Source of the DNA: DASWVC01 sp036401335
GTDB taxonomy: Bacteria > Verrucomicrobiota > Verrucomicrobiia > Chthoniobacterales > JAFAMB01
NCBI GenBank assembly: GCA_036401335.1
Contig: DASWVC010000090.1
Coordinates: 1-7,722, forward strand
Length of the DNA: 7,722 nucleotides
Direction: 5' to 3'
This document shows, in pieces, positions 6,682-7,722 of the stretch. The notes under the pieces are model-generated. The model saw only the letters and a list, made by a program, of their open reading frames with translations. It had not been told where the DNA came from and searched no databases. How positions within the stretch are numbered: the first letter of the stretch is position 1; each line of letters starts with the position of its first letter. The position numbers and the translations under genes are program-made.

Positions 6682-6815
6682 GGCTCCCTCTCCTTGGAGG
6701 AACTTTCTGCCCTTCTATTCCAAAACACCCGCATTTTCGGACGCATGCCTCCAACGGCTTGAATGGCCGGGACCGACCAGCCTTGCTTTCTTCCAACGTT
6801 TGCTGAGGGTGACCC
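6682..6815. promoter_or_regulatory. Divergent intergenic region
   Basis: These 134 bases lie between the minus-strand 65-aa ORF/msrQ transcript and the plus-strand 54-aa gene. Divergent transcription means promoters for both directions should be here. No pair of -35/-10 boxes was convincing by eye; the ribosome binding sites at each edge (AAGGAG for the minus side, GAGG for the plus side) are the only clear signals. Confidence 0.45.
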
Positions 6816-6980
6816 ATGAAAAATATTTTGCCGGAGGATGAAGGAACATCCGGACAGACGGGTGAACAAGATCAGGAACAACGGGAAGTGGACGAAGCTT
6901 CCGATGAATCCTTTCCGGCCAGCGATCCTCCGGGTTGGACCTCGGGGCGGGATCGCCCGGAGCGATCCGGGAATTCCTGA
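6816..6980 (+). CDS. Small acidic protein with DEASDESFPASDPP motif (54 aa)
   Basis: ATG at 6816 opens a 54-aa frame ending in TGA at 6978-6980. The middle reads DEASDESFPASDPPGWT (residues 26-42), a motif that recurs, nearly unchanged, in short uncharacterised proteins of many bacteria; that recurrence is from general knowledge of annotated genomes. The rest is hydrophilic and low in complexity, with many Glu, Asp, Gln and Gly, so the protein is probably disordered. A GAGG sequence lies 7 nt before the start. Its role is unknown. It is one of the few genes on the plus strand and stands 13 nt before an HNH nuclease remnant. Confidence 0.8.
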   Translation: MKNILPEDEGTSGQTGEQDQEQREVDEASDESFPASDPPGWTSGRDRPERSGNS

Positions 6981-6993
6981 ACAGGCCAAGTAA

Positions 6994-7423
6994 ATTCAGG
7001 CCGAGGTGGAACTTAAGTCCATTTATTCGGGCGAGGTGATCGGCCGGAGTTTCAGCATCGACCACTTCCTGCCATGGTCGTTTGTGACCCATGATCTGAT
7101 GTGGAATCTCAGCCCCGTTGCCGGTCGAGAACTCACGGAAATCGGATGCGGTTCCCAACCTCAATCGGTACCTGCCGAACCTGCTCGAGCAGCACGTTTC
7201 GGCGCTTGGCTTCGTTCGTGCGGAACCGGCCCGGGGCTCTCGTCAGGCCAGAAATCTGGAAAACGTACTGAAACAGTACGGCGACCTGCTGTGCCTGAGC
7301 GGCGACGAGGTACTGGACTTGCCGCGGGACCAGTTTGCAAAACAAATCGGTGGCGAGTTCCGGATCCAAGTTGACCTGGCCAGGCGCCTCGGGTTCCAGA
7401 CGAATTGGGAGCTGGCTGGCTGA
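6994..7423 (+). pseudogene. HNH endonuclease remnant, 5'-truncated and frameshifted
   Basis: Two overlapping frames each carry part of one HNH nuclease domain. In the first (from about 6994; GTG at 7006) SGEVIGRSFSIDHFLPWSF is followed by VTHDLMWNLSPV, giving the Asp-His pair and the WNL asparagine. The second, one base further on, continues with ENSRKSDAVPNLNRYLPNLL, the N-x2-K and KSD-x-LP block that normally follows WNL directly, then runs to a TGA at 7421-7423 with the family-like ending RRLGFQTNWEL. Joining them needs a single-base shift between about 7112 and 7131. The domain is usually the C-terminal part of a longer protein, but a TAA at 6991-6993 and the preceding 54-aa gene leave no room for the N-terminal part. 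The first Cys of the typical YTG segment is also missing. It is therefore probably non-functional, unless the shift is a sequencing error. Confidence 0.74.
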
Positions 7424-7481
7424 CAATCTGGCCTGTGTGCCCTTCCGTCTGCGAGGGCATCCCCAGTAGGGGAACACGCCC

Positions 7482-7513
7482 GGTAGGGGTGCTTGTCCTC
7501 AAGCGCCCAGGGA
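7482..7513 (+). repeat. Left arm of a 32-bp inverted repeat
   Basis: This arm begins GGTAGGGG and contains GCTTGTCCTCAAGC, itself a small hairpin (GCTTG/CAAGC, loop TCCT). It matches the reverse complement of 7661-7692 at 29 of 32 positions. The arms enclose 147 bp. This layout resembles a small non-autonomous repeat element. Confidence 0.8.
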
Positions 7514-7660
7514 GAACGTGTTGGGGTATCGGCGTGTCGGCGTAACGGGGGTGGAAGAACGCGTCGGGTCACGCCTCCTCCGGTGGGGTCGCGTGTTCCC
7601 ACGCGGCTTTTGGTACGGCCGACGGTTCCTTGCCGACCGCCAGGGTGAAGCGGGCCACCA

Positions 7661-7692
7661 TCCCCGGGCGCTTGGGGACAAGCTCCCCTACC
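7661..7692 (-). repeat. Right arm of the 32-bp inverted repeat
   Basis: Read on the minus strand this arm begins GGTAGGGG and contains GCTTGTCCCCAAGC; it differs from the left arm at three positions (the 9th, 18th and 28th). Its own inner hairpin is GCTTG/CAAGC at 7670-7683, and two of the three differences fall outside or in the loop of that hairpin. Confidence 0.8.
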
Positions 7693-7695
7693 AGA

Positions 7696-7717
7696 GGTCA
7701 CGAAGGGACTCGTGACC
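7696..7717. repeat. Perfect 8-bp hairpin GGTCACGA-6-TCGTGACC
   Basis: GGTCACGA at 7696-7703 pairs perfectly with TCGTGACC at 7710-7717 around the loop AGGGAC. It lies four bases beyond the right arm of the long inverted repeat. No T-run follows within the window, so it may be a transcript end for a gene beyond the edge, or part of the repeat element. Confidence 0.5.
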
Positions 7718-7722
7718 CTGCC

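Larger units (their letters stand above)
7424..7722. other. Non-coding, repeat-rich right end
   Basis: No protein-coding gene is supported in these 299 bases. Open frames exist on both strands but lack recognisable domains and are typical of high-GC non-coding DNA. The stretch instead holds a long inverted repeat and several small hairpins: CCCC-AGTA-GGGG at 7461-7472 and CGCGTG-TTCC-CACGCG at 7590-7605, which is followed by GCTTTT. Confidence 0.55.

Noticed and set aside
6450..6989. Minus-strand frame of 179 codons across the divergent region
   Set aside because: It overlaps the 54-aa gene antisense and the 65-aa ORF in another frame, and shows no domain or ribosome binding site.
7569..7661. 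30-codon minus-strand frame (ATG at 7661, start MVARFTLAVGKEPSA) inside the inverted repeat
   Set aside because: It is too short to support without conservation data and its start overlaps a repeat arm; it may only reflect the repeat core.
7243..7701. Minus-strand frame of 152 codons at the right end
   Set aside because: Half of it is antisense to the HNH remnant and half runs through the inverted repeat; the composition is Arg/Pro/Ser-rich with no domain.
1..7722. CRISPR array, tRNA or rRNA genes, transposase genes
   Set aside because: No regularly spaced repeats, cloverleaf-like sequence, rRNA motifs or transposase motifs were seen on reading the window.

Overview
The window is high-GC bacterial chromosomal DNA with tightly packed genes, almost all on the minus strand. 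No rRNA, tRNA, CRISPR array or transposase gene is visible. The gene content (a TIGR03118-type secreted protein, a chagasin-family inhibitor, a RES/antitoxin pair, a lone MsrQ-like membrane protein, a small DEASDESFPASDPP protein) and the scarcity of strong Shine-Dalgarno sequences suit a soil or freshwater Gram-negative. Verrucomicrobiota, Acidobacteriota or a proteobacterium are possible, with a weak leaning to Verrucomicrobiota. No phylogenetic marker settles this.

Layout, read from the left edge. At 1-46 (minus) lie the first 15 codons of what looks like a glycogen debranching enzyme. Upstream of it is a compact minus-strand operon: aldo/keto reductase (2315-1317), a secreted chagasin-like cysteine-protease inhibitor (1293-865) and a PAP2-family membrane phosphatase (862-176), with gaps of 2 to about 20 nt. 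Next is a secreted TIGR03118-family predicted beta-propeller protein (3609-2452) with its own intergenic region, which holds two stem-loops. From 6681 to 3790 five minus-strand genes follow closely: an unrecognised 65-aa ORF with a strong ribosome binding site, an MsrQ-like haem membrane protein, an antitoxin, a RES-domain toxin, and an LmeA/DUF2993-like protein. The last three overlap or abut (14-nt and 4-nt overlaps), so the toxin-antitoxin pair and the LmeA-like gene are probably co-transcribed.

The right end differs. At 6816-6980 (plus) there is a 54-aa acidic protein with the widespread but uncharacterised DEASDESFPASDPP motif. It is followed after 13 nt by a truncated, frameshifted remnant of an HNH endonuclease (6994-7423). 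The last 300 bases have no convincing gene but contain a 32-bp inverted repeat (29/32 matching) around a 147-bp core, plus several small hairpins. This resembles a dispersed non-coding repeat element and makes the right end the accessory part of the window.

The points most worth a second look are the toxin-antitoxin/LmeA-like overlap, the aldo/keto reductase lacking the usual catalytic histidine, the conserved 54-aa protein, the decayed HNH nuclease beside an inverted-repeat element, and the MsrQ homologue without MsrP.
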